In this document: piece after piece, positions 1 to 7,798 of the stretch
How positions within the stretch are numbered: position 1 is the first letter of the stretch
Layout: each line of letters begins with the position of its first letter
Source of the DNA: JACZXQ01 sp036986155
GTDB lineage: Bacteria; Gemmatimonadota; Gemmatimonadetes; Longimicrobiales; Gaopeijiaceae
Length of the DNA: 64,000 bases
Reading direction: 5' to 3'
NCBI GenBank assembly: GCA_036986155.1
Contig: BTRA01000001.1
Location: 1 to 64,000, forward strand
The notes under the pieces: generated by a model
The model's database searches: none
Told to the model about the DNA's origin: nothing
What the model saw: the letters and a program-made list of their open reading frames with translations, nothing else
Translations under genes and position numbers: made by a program

Positions 1-586
1 CCTCCACCAGCGTGATGAGGCTATCGGACCTCAAGGGCGGCGGATAGTAATAGACCGTCACCGGATGGTGGCGGCCCTTCGTGACCAGATAGACCTGTTC
101 GCCGGGGAGCACGAACATGGCTTCTATGTCGCGGGGACCGTCCGGCAGGCGCATGCGGAAACGCTCGGGTCGAATCTTCTTTTTCCGAGACAACCCGGGC
201 TCGAGCATGCGATAGAGGTCGACGCGCTCTCGGGTCAGGTCGTTGTCTCCGGTGTCCGCGATGTAGAGACAGGATCCAGCCTCGCATCGCCCACTGTCGA
301 GCGCCTCCCAATCACGGTTGCGGGCATCCACCCGGATCCGGGCCTGCCGCTCGCCGTCCATATCCAAGGCGATCAACTCGGCCCGGTTGCCCGAGTCGTT
401 GTGGGTCCAAATGATGGTGGGATCGTTGAGGCTGAAGGCCGCCCCGCTGGTCTCGTCGAACTCGTGCGAGAGCCGAATCGGGGAGCCCTCAGGGAGGCAT
501 TGCGCGGCCTGGCTCGAGGCTGCGGTCGTGGTAGCGAGCAGCCCTGAGACCGCGAAGAGGACCCCGAAGAGACAGGTCCCTAGCGT
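1..586 (-). CDS. Secreted beta-propeller-like protein, 3' part outside window
   Basis: Reading the minus strand just after the DsbA-like gene gives an open frame to the left edge. It begins with a signal-peptide-like stretch (LFAVSGLLA, cleavage possibly after SSQA). The following residues read like propeller strands: THNDSGN, ALDMDG, DWEALD, CLYIADTGDN, then DIEAMFVL and VYLVTKG. The DWE and ADTGDN repeats recall secreted esterase-like or phytase-like propellers, but no catalytic function can be assigned. I find no ATG, GTG or TTG in frame before about residue 60, so the start is uncertain; ACG at 586 or a CTG in the signal region are the nearest options. The stop lies outside the window. 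It is the last visible gene of the minus-strand ccdA operon. Confidence 0.6.
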
Positions 587-1368
587 CCTTCGGCCTCTAC
601 CTTGGCCAGCACAGTGTCGATGACCTGCTTGAAGAGCTCTAATGGCAGCGCGCCTTGCACCGGTGCATATCCGATCACGACGAAAGTAGGCGTACCCCTC
701 ACCCCGACTTGGCGAGCCAACTCCGTGTGAGCTTGAACCCGCCAAAGGTACCTGGACTCGTCGATACAGGTCTGGAAGCTGGTCATGTCGAGCCCGGCGG
801 CCTCCGCGATCGCCGCGATCGGGGGCGCGGGATCCGCCACGCTCTTCCAGTCCGACTGACGCTCGAAGAGCAGCGCGGTCATGCGCTCGGCCTTCCCCTG
901 CTCGACGGCGCACTCGCCTCCCATGGAGGCGTCAACCGAGTTCGCCCAGCTACCGATCACGAATGGGATGGTCTTCCAGAATACCTTGCCGGTGTCGACG
1001 TAGTCTTTCTTGAGCGTTGGCCAGGTTTCCAGGTGGAACTTCCGACAGAAACCGCAGCCGTAGTCGCTGAACTCCACAATCCGGACCGGAGCATCCGCGG
1101 CGCCCAGGTCGAAACCCAGGCTGGCGATGTCCAAGGCTTCCTGCCCGTTCGGTGGTGCGGCGGGTGGGCCCAAGGAGACCGTCGGCCCAGCCGATACCAC
1201 GCTGGAGGTCGCCGCGTCCTGCGTGGCTGCCAGAATGTCGCCCGCTGCCGTGGAAATGCGGGTCCCATCGTCATCGCTCTGGTCGGGCCGGGTCTGACAG
1301 GCTGCAGCGCTCAGGACGAGCAACGCAATCGCCGCAAGCATGCCATACCGACGGGGTGCAGGCCTCAT
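580..1368 (-). CDS. DsbA/DsbG-like thioredoxin-fold lipoprotein
   Basis: A 262-residue protein with an N-terminal lipoprotein-like signal (LSAAAC, about residue 22). It has a thioredoxin fold with the active site CGFC after FSDYG, and the cis-proline loop GVRGTPTFVV near the C-terminus, as in bacterial DsbA-family oxidoreductases. The helical insert between these motifs has the length usual for the family. It should act at the outer face of the cytoplasmic membrane on cysteines of exported proteins. The ATG overlaps the ccdA stop as ATGA, so the two are translationally coupled. CcdA supplies electrons across the membrane, so a reductase or isomerase role is more likely than a pure oxidase. 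The longer open frame extending to 1950 is a shadow of ccdA. Confidence 0.88.
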   Translation of the reverse strand: MRPAPRRYGMLAAIALLVLSAAACQTRPDQSDDDGTRISTAAGDILAATQDAATSSVVSAGPTVSLGPPAAPPNGQEALDIASLGFDLGAADAPVRIVEFSDYGCGFCRKFHLETWPTLKKDYVDTGKVFWKTIPFVIGSWANSVDASMGGECAVEQGKAERMTALLFERQSDWKSVADPAPPIAAIAEAAGLDMTSFQTCIDESRYLWRVQAHTELARQVGVRGTPTFVVIGYAPVQGALPLELFKQVIDTVLAKVEAEGR

Positions 1369-2105
1369 TGTATCTCCAAGTCGATCCACTGCCCGAGATC
1401 CGCCAAGCGGGAGGAAATCGAAGCGAAACTCCCGGTGAGGAGCAGAATCCCTATCACTACCAAAAGGATTCCCGCAGTTTTCTGCAAGGGACCCACCCAG
1501 CGTTGCATGGCCTCCATGCTCGTCAGGAACCAGTTGAAACCCACCGCAACCAGGAAGAACGGCAACGCCATGCCCAAGCCATACACCCCGAGGAGCGTGG
1601 TTCCTTGTAGCACGGTGGATTCGCTCGCGGCGTAGAAGAGGATGGACGCGAGGATCGGGCCGATGCATGGCGTCCACCCCGCTCCGAACACGATGCCGAC
1701 CGCGACCGAGCCCAGTGCGCTCGTGGGCTTCTTGGCCAGGTGCATGCGCCACTCTCTCGCCATCACCGGAAGGCGGAGTACTCCCGTGAGGTAGAGCCCG
1801 AAGAGGATCACGAGTCCGCCGCCCAGCCGGCCCATGATGGGCAGAAAGCGATTCAGCGTCTGTCCGGCGGCTGTCGCGGCCGCACCCAGCGTCATGAAGA
1901 CGATGAGGAACCCGATCCCGAACATGGCGGCGTGGAATGCCGCGGCCCACCGGGCGTCCGTCCGCGTGCCGTCGGACAGTTCTTCGAGTGACATCCCGGA
2001 CACGAATACGATGTAACTAGGCACCAGAGGGAGTACGCACGGCGACAGAAACGATACCAGGCCGGCCAAGAAAGCCAGGGGAAGGGAGATGGTAATGGAG
2101 TCCAT
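1365..2105 (-). CDS. ccdA: CcdA-type thiol-disulfide transmembrane electron transporter
   Basis: A 246-residue membrane protein with about six hydrophobic helices. Both conserved cysteine motifs of CcdA/DsbD-beta are visible: SFLSPCVLPLVPSY near residue 20 and GAGWTPCIGPIL near residue 140. The family passes electrons from cytoplasmic thioredoxin to periplasmic thioredoxin-fold proteins. Here the acceptor is almost certainly the CGFC lipoprotein encoded next, whose start overlaps this stop. Length is typical of short bacterial CcdA without the extra DsbD domains. The HD-domain gene ends 20 nt upstream on the same strand, so this is an internal operon gene. Confidence 0.93.
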   Translation of the reverse strand: MDSITISLPLAFLAGLVSFLSPCVLPLVPSYIVFVSGMSLEELSDGTRTDARWAAAFHAAMFGIGFLIVFMTLGAAATAAGQTLNRFLPIMGRLGGGLVILFGLYLTGVLRLPVMAREWRMHLAKKPTSALGSVAVGIVFGAGWTPCIGPILASILFYAASESTVLQGTTLLGVYGLGMALPFFLVAVGFNWFLTSMEAMQRWVGPLQKTAGILLVVIGILLLTGSFASISSRLADLGQWIDLEIQ

Positions 2106-2124
2106 GATGCGCTAGCGGAGGCCG

Positions 2125-2991
2125 CTAGATCTTGAACTCCTTGAACAGCCGTTCTTCGGCGTCGCCCTTGAGCGTAGCTCTGAGCTCGACGTGGGGCTCT
2201 AGCCCGCTTCCCTTGAGCTTCTCGCGAAAGAGTTGGTCGAGTTGGAAGACGCCCGCTGAGTTGGTCATCTGCACCGTGATACAGATAGGCCGCTCGCCAC
2301 CCTCGTCGATGCTGATGGAATCGATGGCTGCCGCCGAAATCGAGTGGATGCTGTCCGAGCCGGCCTCGAACGGGATCCTCGAGCGGCCCTTGGCCATGTC
2401 CAGGGCGTCGGCGATCCGCACCAGGCCTGCTTCCAAAGTGAGCGGCTTCCCACCGGAGCGGTGCGCGATGATGGCGTGTAGCACCTCGGAGCGAATGACG
2501 TTGGCCACGCGATCGTCGTAGATCCGCGGCAGAATGTCGCGGAGCTTCTCCTGAGCGATGAAGAGCGAGTAGTCCTCGTGATCCGCCCGCTGGATCGACA
2601 TGCCCACGTCATGGAGGAGCGCACCCAGCGCGACCACCACCTCAGCGTCATCGCTCGACAGCTTCCAGTCGACGACCACCGAGGGCACGACATCACGGTC
2701 CAAGAGCAGGCGCAGCATGCGTACGGCGATGTTCATTACGATCTTCACGTGTACCGGCCCGTGATCGGTCATGCCGAGCCGCTGGATCGCAGTGACGTTG
2801 CTGGCCAGCCACAAGCCATAGAGGTCGTCGTCGTCGTTCACGATCTCCATGAGCTTCTGGAGCCTCTTGTTCCGCTTGTCCGGGACGGACATGACGATTC
2901 GACGGGCAAAGCGCTCCTCGACGGTTCGTCTGGCGTCGGCCGCGGTGTCGAAGTTGTCGGGCTCGGGCTGAATCTTCTGAATCTCCGTCAT
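2125..2991 (-). CDS. HD-domain metal-dependent phosphohydrolase
   Basis: A 288-residue cytoplasmic protein. Visible metal-binding elements are DHGPVH around residue 90, the signature HD pair in LLHDVGMS around residue 140, a downstream HAIIAHRS segment and RIADALD, the order expected for HD hydrolases. The substrate cannot be told from sequence; the family cleaves phosphate esters of nucleotides or related molecules. The C-terminal 60 residues form a mixed alpha/beta segment without a recognised motif. Start ATG at 2991 overlaps the stop of the RDD gene as ATGA; the open frame continues upstream but only antiparallel to that gene's reading frame. Confidence 0.8.
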   Translation of the reverse strand: MTEIQKIQPEPDNFDTAADARRTVEERFARRIVMSVPDKRNKRLQKLMEIVNDDDDLYGLWLASNVTAIQRLGMTDHGPVHVKIVMNIAVRMLRLLLDRDVVPSVVVDWKLSSDDAEVVVALGALLHDVGMSIQRADHEDYSLFIAQEKLRDILPRIYDDRVANVIRSEVLHAIIAHRSGGKPLTLEAGLVRIADALDMAKGRSRIPFEAGSDSIHSISAAAIDSISIDEGGERPICITVQMTNSAGVFQLDQLFREKLKGSGLEPHVELRATLKGDAEERLFKEFKI

Positions 2992-3776
2992 GTGACGTCG
3001 CTCGGAGCGTCCCACAGCCCCTGGACCTTGGGCGCACCGTCTCTGATCACCACCGTACCTGCGATTTTGTCGTGTATGGCCTGTCGATTGGGGTCCCAAT
3101 AGATCTGTAGGAACCCGAGAAATCCGGTAGCGAACCCCGCCGCGTATCCCCCGGCGCGCTCGAACGCATGCCACCATGTGACCGTTTGGCCGTCGAGCCG
3201 TACCACTCGAATACCCAGCGCCTTCTTTCCCGGTGTTTGCCCCTTCATGAGGGGCATCAAGATTGCGAAGTACATGGTCCACCACCCCAACCCGAATCCG
3301 ATGTCGTCCAACCCGTCGGTGAACTCGACCTCCCTCTGACCCGAACTCGGGTCTTCGGCGATGCGTTCCGGATCGCCGATCGAGGCGGCGCCCGAATCGA
3401 GTTGCGCGACCACCTCGCCGACGACGTGTTCGAGGCCGCCACGCCGGTCCAGCCACCGGGCAAAGAGAAAAACCGAGATCGTGACCGTGAGCACGGTGAG
3501 CCCCGCGCATCCCAGGAAGACCCGAAACCCCGTCGTCCGCCGGTCGTCGGGCCCGCTCTTTCCCGCACGCACCAGGAGGAATGCCGTGATCACGATACCG
3601 AGGATGAACCAAACACCGCTGGTGAGCAGGGTGACCAGGGCGACCAGCAGCAGGTCGATCCACACCGCCAACAGCCTTCGCCATGGCCTGGCGAGCGGTG
3701 TTCCCAGTAGGAACGGCGCTACGGAAAAGGCGTCTGGTGTGATGATAGTCTTGGGGTCACGCATTGCTACGGGCAT
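2988..3776 (-). CDS. RDD family membrane protein
   Basis: A 262-residue protein. An RDD-type start, ARPWRRLLAVWIDLLLVALV, is followed by several hydrophobic helices and the later family pattern in which a PGKKALG-like turn precedes a WDPNRQAIHDKIAGT segment near the C-terminus. RDD proteins are polytopic membrane proteins; a few have been linked to ion antiport, most have no known function. A charged, non-membrane insert of about 60 residues sits between the second and third helices. It is coupled to the HD-domain gene by an ATGA overlap, so the pair may act together. Confidence 0.85.
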   Translation of the reverse strand: MPVAMRDPKTIITPDAFSVAPFLLGTPLARPWRRLLAVWIDLLLVALVTLLTSGVWFILGIVITAFLLVRAGKSGPDDRRTTGFRVFLGCAGLTVLTVTISVFLFARWLDRRGGLEHVVGEVVAQLDSGAASIGDPERIAEDPSSGQREVEFTDGLDDIGFGLGWWTMYFAILMPLMKGQTPGKKALGIRVVRLDGQTVTWWHAFERAGGYAAGFATGFLGFLQIYWDPNRQAIHDKIAGTVVIRDGAPKVQGLWDAPSDVT

Positions 3777-3812
3777 GCGGGGGGTCCTGGTGGCGTCGGG
3801 TAGGTGTGGCCG

Positions 3813-4217
3813 TTAGCGCCTTCGGTGAGCGGCAAAGAAGAGTCCTGCCGCCACACCCAACAGGGCCGCTCCCAAGAGGGCCTGTGATTTGAATCCAGAC
3901 ATGCTCCGCCTGGTCGGGGCCTTGGAGGAGGTCACGGTAGGCCTCGTGGTGGCCTTCGCTCCCCCCGCCTGCGTCCCGTCGGCACAAAAGGAACACATCG
4001 CCTGGTGCCGGTCTCGTGCCGTTCGGTTGGCGTACCCGGTCTCCTCGCCGCAGTCGGGGCAGGTGTCACCGGTCGGAAGAGGCACGAGCAGACCGTACAG
4101 GCGCCCCTTGGAGAGATCCAATTTCTCGGCGATTTGGTTCACGCTGATGTCGGAACCCCAGTAAAGCTTGTTCGCCTTCCTCGCGGCTCCCACGTCTTGC
4201 TTCGCTTGGTTGGCCAT
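3813..4217 (-). CDS. Small HTH/zinc-ribbon protein with C-terminal membrane anchor
   Basis: A 134-residue protein I do not recognise as a named family. Residues 20-45 (SDISVNQIAEKLDLSKGRLY) look like a helix-turn-helix. Residues about 57-80 carry CPDCGEE and CSFCADG, two CxxC pairs that could bind one zinc, with an extra RDRHQAMC histidine/cysteine. A serine/threonine-rich linker leads to a single hydrophobic helix near residues 113-128, ending in AAHRRR, which fits a tail anchor with its basic end in the cytoplasm. It is the first gene of the minus-strand cluster running to the left edge. Function is unknown; a membrane-tethered regulator is inference. Confidence 0.72.
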   Translation of the reverse strand: MANQAKQDVGAARKANKLYWGSDISVNQIAEKLDLSKGRLYGLLVPLPTGDTCPDCGEETGYANRTARDRHQAMCSFCADGTQAGGAKATTRPTVTSSKAPTRRSMSGFKSQALLGAALLGVAAGLFFAAHRRR

Positions 4218-4364
4218 GGAGGTCTCCGATCACTTCCTCCGGGTGAGAACTGCTGCCGAAACCGGCCGCCCCCGCCGTCCATTGACCTGCCGTCGGGGTA
4301 GCCACAACATAGCGCGGGCCGAAGGTCGAGGCGAGACGTACCACGTGATAACGGAGGACTGTTC

Positions 4365-5018
4365 GTGAAGATTCCGGTATCGCACGGACATCTGGAAGCA
4401 TCCATGAGAGAGCCGCCGTCCGATCCGGTCGGTGCGGCGGTCGTCTGCCATCCGCATCCGCTTTACGGCGGGAGCATGCACACCAAGGCCGTCTATCGGG
4501 CGGCCCAAGCGCTGGCCGATTCGGGCCTTCGCGCGCTCCGCTTCAATTTTCGGGGCGTGGGTGCCAGTACCGGTAGTCATGAGGAAGGAATCGGAGAGCG
4601 GGAGGATGTTCGTGCCGCCCTCGATTGGCTCAGTGCGGACGCGCCCGGGATGCCCATGGTCGCCGGTGGGTTCTCGTTCGGGTCGATGGTCGCCCTCGGC
4701 GAGGCCGTGGCGGATGATCGCGTGGTGGCGTTGCTCGGGATGGGGTTACCCATCGACATGTACGACTATTCCTACCTGTCGGGTGCGGACAAGCCGGTAC
4801 TCGTCGTACAGGGTGAGGACGACGAGTTCGGCTCGGGGGATAAGGCAGCGGAGGTCGTCCGCGCCCTCGGCGATCACGTCACTCTGGCGCGCATCGCCGG
4901 AGCCGACCACTACTTTAATGATCGTTTCGACGATCTTCGCGAGGTGATCGTCGAGTATTTCACCACCGGGGCGGGTGCCGAGGCATTGAAGGTGGCTCGC
5001 GGAGGGCGTCGCTCATGA
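4365..5018 (+). CDS. Alpha/beta hydrolase, YcjY/dienelactone-hydrolase-like
   Basis: A 217-residue cytoplasmic alpha/beta hydrolase. The segment CHPHPLYGGSMHTK near residue 30 and LRFNFRGVGAS near residue 65 are typical of the small bacterial hydrolase family that carries a CHPHP motif. GGFSFGS near residue 105 gives the nucleophile serine, VVQGEDDEFG the acid and GADHYF the histidine. Natural substrates of this family are mostly unknown carboxylic esters. GTG at 4365 is preceded by an ACGGAGGA ribosome site. The stop overlaps the following small gene as ATGA. Confidence 0.85.
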   Translation: MKIPVSHGHLEASMREPPSDPVGAAVVCHPHPLYGGSMHTKAVYRAAQALADSGLRALRFNFRGVGASTGSHEEGIGEREDVRAALDWLSADAPGMPMVAGGFSFGSMVALGEAVADDRVVALLGMGLPIDMYDYSYLSGADKPVLVVQGEDDEFGSGDKAAEVVRALGDHVTLARIAGADHYFNDRFDDLREVIVEYFTTGAGAEALKVARGGRRS

Positions 5019-5263
5019 GGGAACGCTCCAAGATTCTCACTAGCCTGGAGACCATCTACCGGGATGCCTACGAGGCCGCCGAATCCGCCGGTAACGAGCA
5101 AGAGATGTCCCGACTCGACCTCGGCTACCAGAGAGACCAGATCTATCTCGAGACCCTGTTGGATATTCGCGATGGGCTGGCAGTCTCTGAAGAAGAGACG
5201 CCGACCAAGTCCCTTCTGGAGCGTGCGGAAGCGCTTAAGCGCCTGGCACGACTTCGTCCCTAA
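5015..5263 (+). CDS. Small helical protein of unknown function
   Basis: An 82-residue acidic, helix-rich protein with no recognised domain, signal or membrane segment. It begins RERSKILTSLETIYRDAYEAA and contains several heptad-like leucine/alanine spacings, so a short coiled coil is possible. Its ATG overlaps the stop of the alpha/beta hydrolase, and the pduO gene follows after about 34 nt. The overlap and a codon pattern like its neighbours support real expression. Role unknown. Confidence 0.65.
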   Translation: MRERSKILTSLETIYRDAYEAAESAGNEQEMSRLDLGYQRDQIYLETLLDIRDGLAVSEEETPTKSLLERAEALKRLARLRP

Positions 5264-5268
5264 ACTCC

Positions 5269-5277
5269 AGTCCGACT
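5269..5277 (+). promoter_or_regulatory. AGTCSGACT element, copy 1 (upstream of pduO)
   Basis: AGTCCGACT followed by GA, preceded by TAA eight bases earlier, ending 20 nt before the pduO start. The same element occurs in the leaders of two other genes (13909 and 14933). Near-palindromic. A regulatory or leader role is inferred from position only. Confidence 0.35.
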
Positions 5278-5297
5278 GATACATACGCGATGACACG

Positions 5298-5861
5298 ATG
5301 AAGATCTACTCCAAGACGGGGGATGGCGGAGAGACGGGCCTCTTCGGCGGGGGCCGGGTCCCCAAATCGCATGTCAGGATCGATGCGTGCGGTGTGCTGG
5401 ACGAGTTGGGCGCCTTTCTCGGCTATGCACGCTCCGCCGTGGAGGTGGAGCTCGTGCGTGACCGACTCGAGACCGTTCAGCACGACTTGTTCGGGTTGGG
5501 CGCGACCATGGCCACGCCCATGCCCGCCGAAGGTCGGAAGCGGCCGGAGACTCCCCCGCTGCCACTACACCGGGTGGGTGAGATGGAGACTTGGATCGAC
5601 GAGGTGGTCCGTGAGGTCCCGCCGCTCGAGAACTTCGTGCTGTCAGGAGGTTCGCCCGGGGCGGTCGCCGTGGACCTCGCGCGCACGGTCTGCCGGCGGG
5701 CGGAGCGCGCCGCGGTCACCCTGAGTTTGGAGGCCGACGTCGACCCGGGGGTTATTCAGTATCTCAACCGACTGTCGGATACCCTGTTTGCGTTCGCTCG
5801 CCTGGAGAACCATCGCGCGGGAACGGGGGACGTCATCTGGGACCAAGACGGTGGCCGATGA
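5298..5861 (+). CDS. pduO: Cob(I)alamin adenosyltransferase, PduO type
   Basis: A 187-residue ATP:corrinoid adenosyltransferase. The N-terminal signature KIYSKTGDGGETGLFGGGR and the following VRIDACGVLDELGA segment are diagnostic. The C-terminal part has CRRAERAAV and the conserved LNRLSDTLFAFAR. The enzyme transfers the adenosyl group of ATP to cob(I)alamin to make coenzyme B12. No other cobalamin gene and no B12 riboswitch are seen here, so it more likely serves salvage or cofactor repair than a local biosynthetic operon. An AGTCSGACT element lies just upstream. Confidence 0.95.
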   Translation: MKIYSKTGDGGETGLFGGGRVPKSHVRIDACGVLDELGAFLGYARSAVEVELVRDRLETVQHDLFGLGATMATPMPAEGRKRPETPPLPLHRVGEMETWIDEVVREVPPLENFVLSGGSPGAVAVDLARTVCRRAERAAVTLSLEADVDPGVIQYLNRLSDTLFAFARLENHRAGTGDVIWDQDGGR

Positions 5862-5939
5862 TCTTGACGACCACGGGCTTTTTTGCCTTAATCCTCTGTC
5901 GGATCAGCGGAGGCTGAGGGATCGCTCTCTGGAGATTTC

Positions 5940-6176
5940 ATGACCTACATCATCGCAGAGCCATGTTTGGGCACGAAGGACGCGAGTTGTGTGGAAGTGT
6001 GCCCGGTCGATTGCATCTACGAGGCGGATGATCAGTTCTACATTCATCCGGATGAGTGCATCGACTGTGGTGCGTGTGAGCCGGAATGTCCCGTGCAGGC
6101 GATCTTCCCCGACACGGATGTACCTCCCGAGTGGACCGACTACATCGAGAAGAACAGGGTCCACTTCGACACCTAG
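5940..6176 (+). CDS. Two-cluster bacterial ferredoxin (FdxA-like)
   Basis: A 78-residue ferredoxin. The first cysteine set is CLGTKDASCVEVCPVDC, with seven residues between the first two cysteines as in the 7Fe [3Fe-4S]/[4Fe-4S] type. The second is CIDCGACEPECPVQA, a standard [4Fe-4S] set. The acidic C-terminal extension (DTDVPPEW) resembles the extended FdxA group. It acts as a soluble electron carrier. The gene is monocistronic, with a GGAG-type site before the ATG, and converges with the 52-aa minus-strand gene. Confidence 0.93.
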   Translation: MTYIIAEPCLGTKDASCVEVCPVDCIYEADDQFYIHPDECIDCGACEPECPVQAIFPDTDVPPEWTDYIEKNRVHFDT

Positions 6177-6209
6177 CTACTACGGTAGGATCTTCCTGAG
6201 GCCCTTAGG

Positions 6210-6368
6210 TCAGATCCCGAGTTCCCTGAGGCGTTCCAGCGAAATGTCACTCGGGGTCGACTCTCCCGGCGCCAACTCACCCGCCACCTTCAGGTTCTCC
6301 TGCTTCTGCTGACGGATCAGCAACAGGCCGGCGGCGAGTGCGGCCGCCCCTAACAGACTGTACGTCAC
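6210..6368 (-). CDS. Small single-pass membrane protein, 52 aa
   Basis: A minus-strand frame encodes MTYSLLGAAALAAGLLLIRQ followed by a charged tail ending DISLERLRELGI. The N-terminal 18 residues form one hydrophobic helix and the rest is soluble and acidic. The start is GTG at 6368 with GGAGGGG about 10 nt upstream. I do not recognise a family. Confidence rests on the clean hydrophobic/amphipathic layout and the ribosome site; homologues would be needed for certainty. Confidence 0.5.
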   Translation of the reverse strand: MTYSLLGAAALAAGLLLIRQQKQENLKVAGELAPGESTPSDISLERLRELGI

Positions 6369-6789
6369 CTTGCGAATGGTCCCCTCCCCGGTCCGTTCGG
6401 ATGATTCCTTCGTTCAACCCCCCGCTGCACGAATCGTGCCTTCATCCGAAGTGCTGGTCGATGCCCTTAAGTGTGCGTCTGACAAGAGAATACGCCAGAC
6501 TCGCGGATCTGTTTCACCCGCTGAGTGTCCTGAATTCCGGAGAACCCGTCCTGCAGGTCACGGAAATTTCTTTGGGGGAGCCCATCGAGAGGCGCCCAGC
6601 GCCTTCGGGAGGAGGGCGTGAATTTCTGGTGTTCCAGACTCCATTGTAGCAGCAGATCGTGATGGGACCCGTCCTACCCGCGTGTTACACTTCCACAACT
6701 CTCTGACACCGTCCGCGGTCACCTCACTCCTCTGAGCTTCTCGCGGTCGGTAGCAGACCAGGGACTCCCATCAGACTCTTGGAGGTCGG
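6369..6789. other. Gene-poor stretch between 52-aa gene and propeller lipoprotein gene
   Basis: About 420 nt without a convincing gene. Short open frames on both strands have no ribosome sites or recognisable protein pattern. The right end (TCTTGGAGGTCGG, 6778-6790) holds the ribosome site for the next gene. Base composition is slightly less GC-rich than the flanks, as expected for divergent promoters. No RNA structure or repeat was recognised. Confidence 0.5.
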
Positions 6790-7740
6790 ATGACTGGATG
6801 GCTGAGGTCCGATCGCGCGTGGCGAGGATGCGCCTTTTTAGCGATACCCATCGTGGTGTCTTCCGTCGGATGTTCATCGCCCCAGCCCGAAGCGCGGCCC
6901 GAGTCCACCGCTTCCGACGGGCTCACCTGGAACACCGCCCAGGACTCCACCGACCGTGTCCTCGTGATCGAGGGTTTCGAGGGCCCTGAAGCGGTACGCT
7001 ACGATCCCGATTTGGATGTGTACTTCGTCTCGAACTTCGGTGGGGATGAGGAAGGAGACGGCTTCATCTCTCGGGTCACGGCCGAGGGCGAGATCGACTC
7101 CCTCCGCTTCCTTGTGAGCGGCGACCTGGCCCCACTCAACGAGCCGCGAGGCATGTTCATCGTTGGGGAGGTGTTGTGGGTGGCGGATGCGACCGGCGTG
7201 CACGGCTTCGACCGGCGCACGGGTGAGCAGCGCTCGTTCGTCGACCTCATGGCGTTCGACCCCGGGTTTCCGAACGACGTCTCGGCGACACCCGATGGCG
7301 TTCTCTACGTCACCGATACCGGGCGCTCCCGCATCTACCGGATCATCGACGGCGTGGCCGAAGTCGCGGCGGACTCGGCTGATCTGAATCAGCCGAATGG
7401 AATCACCTGGGACCCGAATAACGCACGCTTCCTCCTGGCTCCCTGGCGAAGGGGTCGGACGTACACCGCGTGGGATCCGGATCTCCCGGACTCACTGATC
7501 CTGAACGCCGCCCGCACTCCAGGTGGGCACATCGATGGACTGGAGTTTCTCGGAGGGCTGCTGATCGCTGCCAGCCAGGATGATCTGACCTTGCACGGGG
7601 TCGTGAATGGCATGGGGCATCCCCTTATTCGAACGCCCGGTCGGGCGGCGGACATCGCCATCGACACCCGCAGACGACGGGTCGCCGTTCCGTACATCTC
7701 CCTCGACCGGGTCGATGTCTGGCAGCTACCGGAGGGATGA
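6790..7740 (+). CDS. SMP-30/NHL-type beta-propeller lipoprotein
   Basis: A 316-residue exported protein with an N-terminal hydrophobic segment and lipobox SSVGC near residue 28. The mature part has repeated propeller-blade patterns: YDPDLDVYFVSNFGG, PRGMFIVGEVLWVAD, PNDVSATPDGVLYVTD and QPNGITWDPN, as in SMP-30/gluconolactonase and NHL families. These bind calcium or sugar lactones in characterised members, but the substrate is not predictable. The M20 peptidase gene follows 58 nt downstream on the same strand. Confidence 0.8.
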   Translation: MTGWLRSDRAWRGCAFLAIPIVVSSVGCSSPQPEARPESTASDGLTWNTAQDSTDRVLVIEGFEGPEAVRYDPDLDVYFVSNFGGDEEGDGFISRVTAEGEIDSLRFLVSGDLAPLNEPRGMFIVGEVLWVADATGVHGFDRRTGEQRSFVDLMAFDPGFPNDVSATPDGVLYVTDTGRSRIYRIIDGVAEVAADSADLNQPNGITWDPNNARFLLAPWRRGRTYTAWDPDLPDSLILNAARTPGGHIDGLEFLGGLLIAASQDDLTLHGVVNGMGHPLIRTPGRAADIAIDTRRRRVAVPYISLDRVDVWQLPEG

Positions 7741-7798
7741 CGAGCGATCGACAGGCGACCTTGAGGATCGCGGACCAGAGTTCCCGGTAAGGGATTCA

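Noticed and set aside
580..1950. 456-aa fusion-like frame across ccdA
   Set aside because: Only its C-terminal 262 residues form the DsbA-like protein; the rest is the ccdA shadow, and a proper ATG with ATGA overlap exists at 1368.
5140..5300. Cobalamin riboswitch before pduO
   Set aside because: The short 34-nt spacer after the upstream gene has no room for the B12 box structure.
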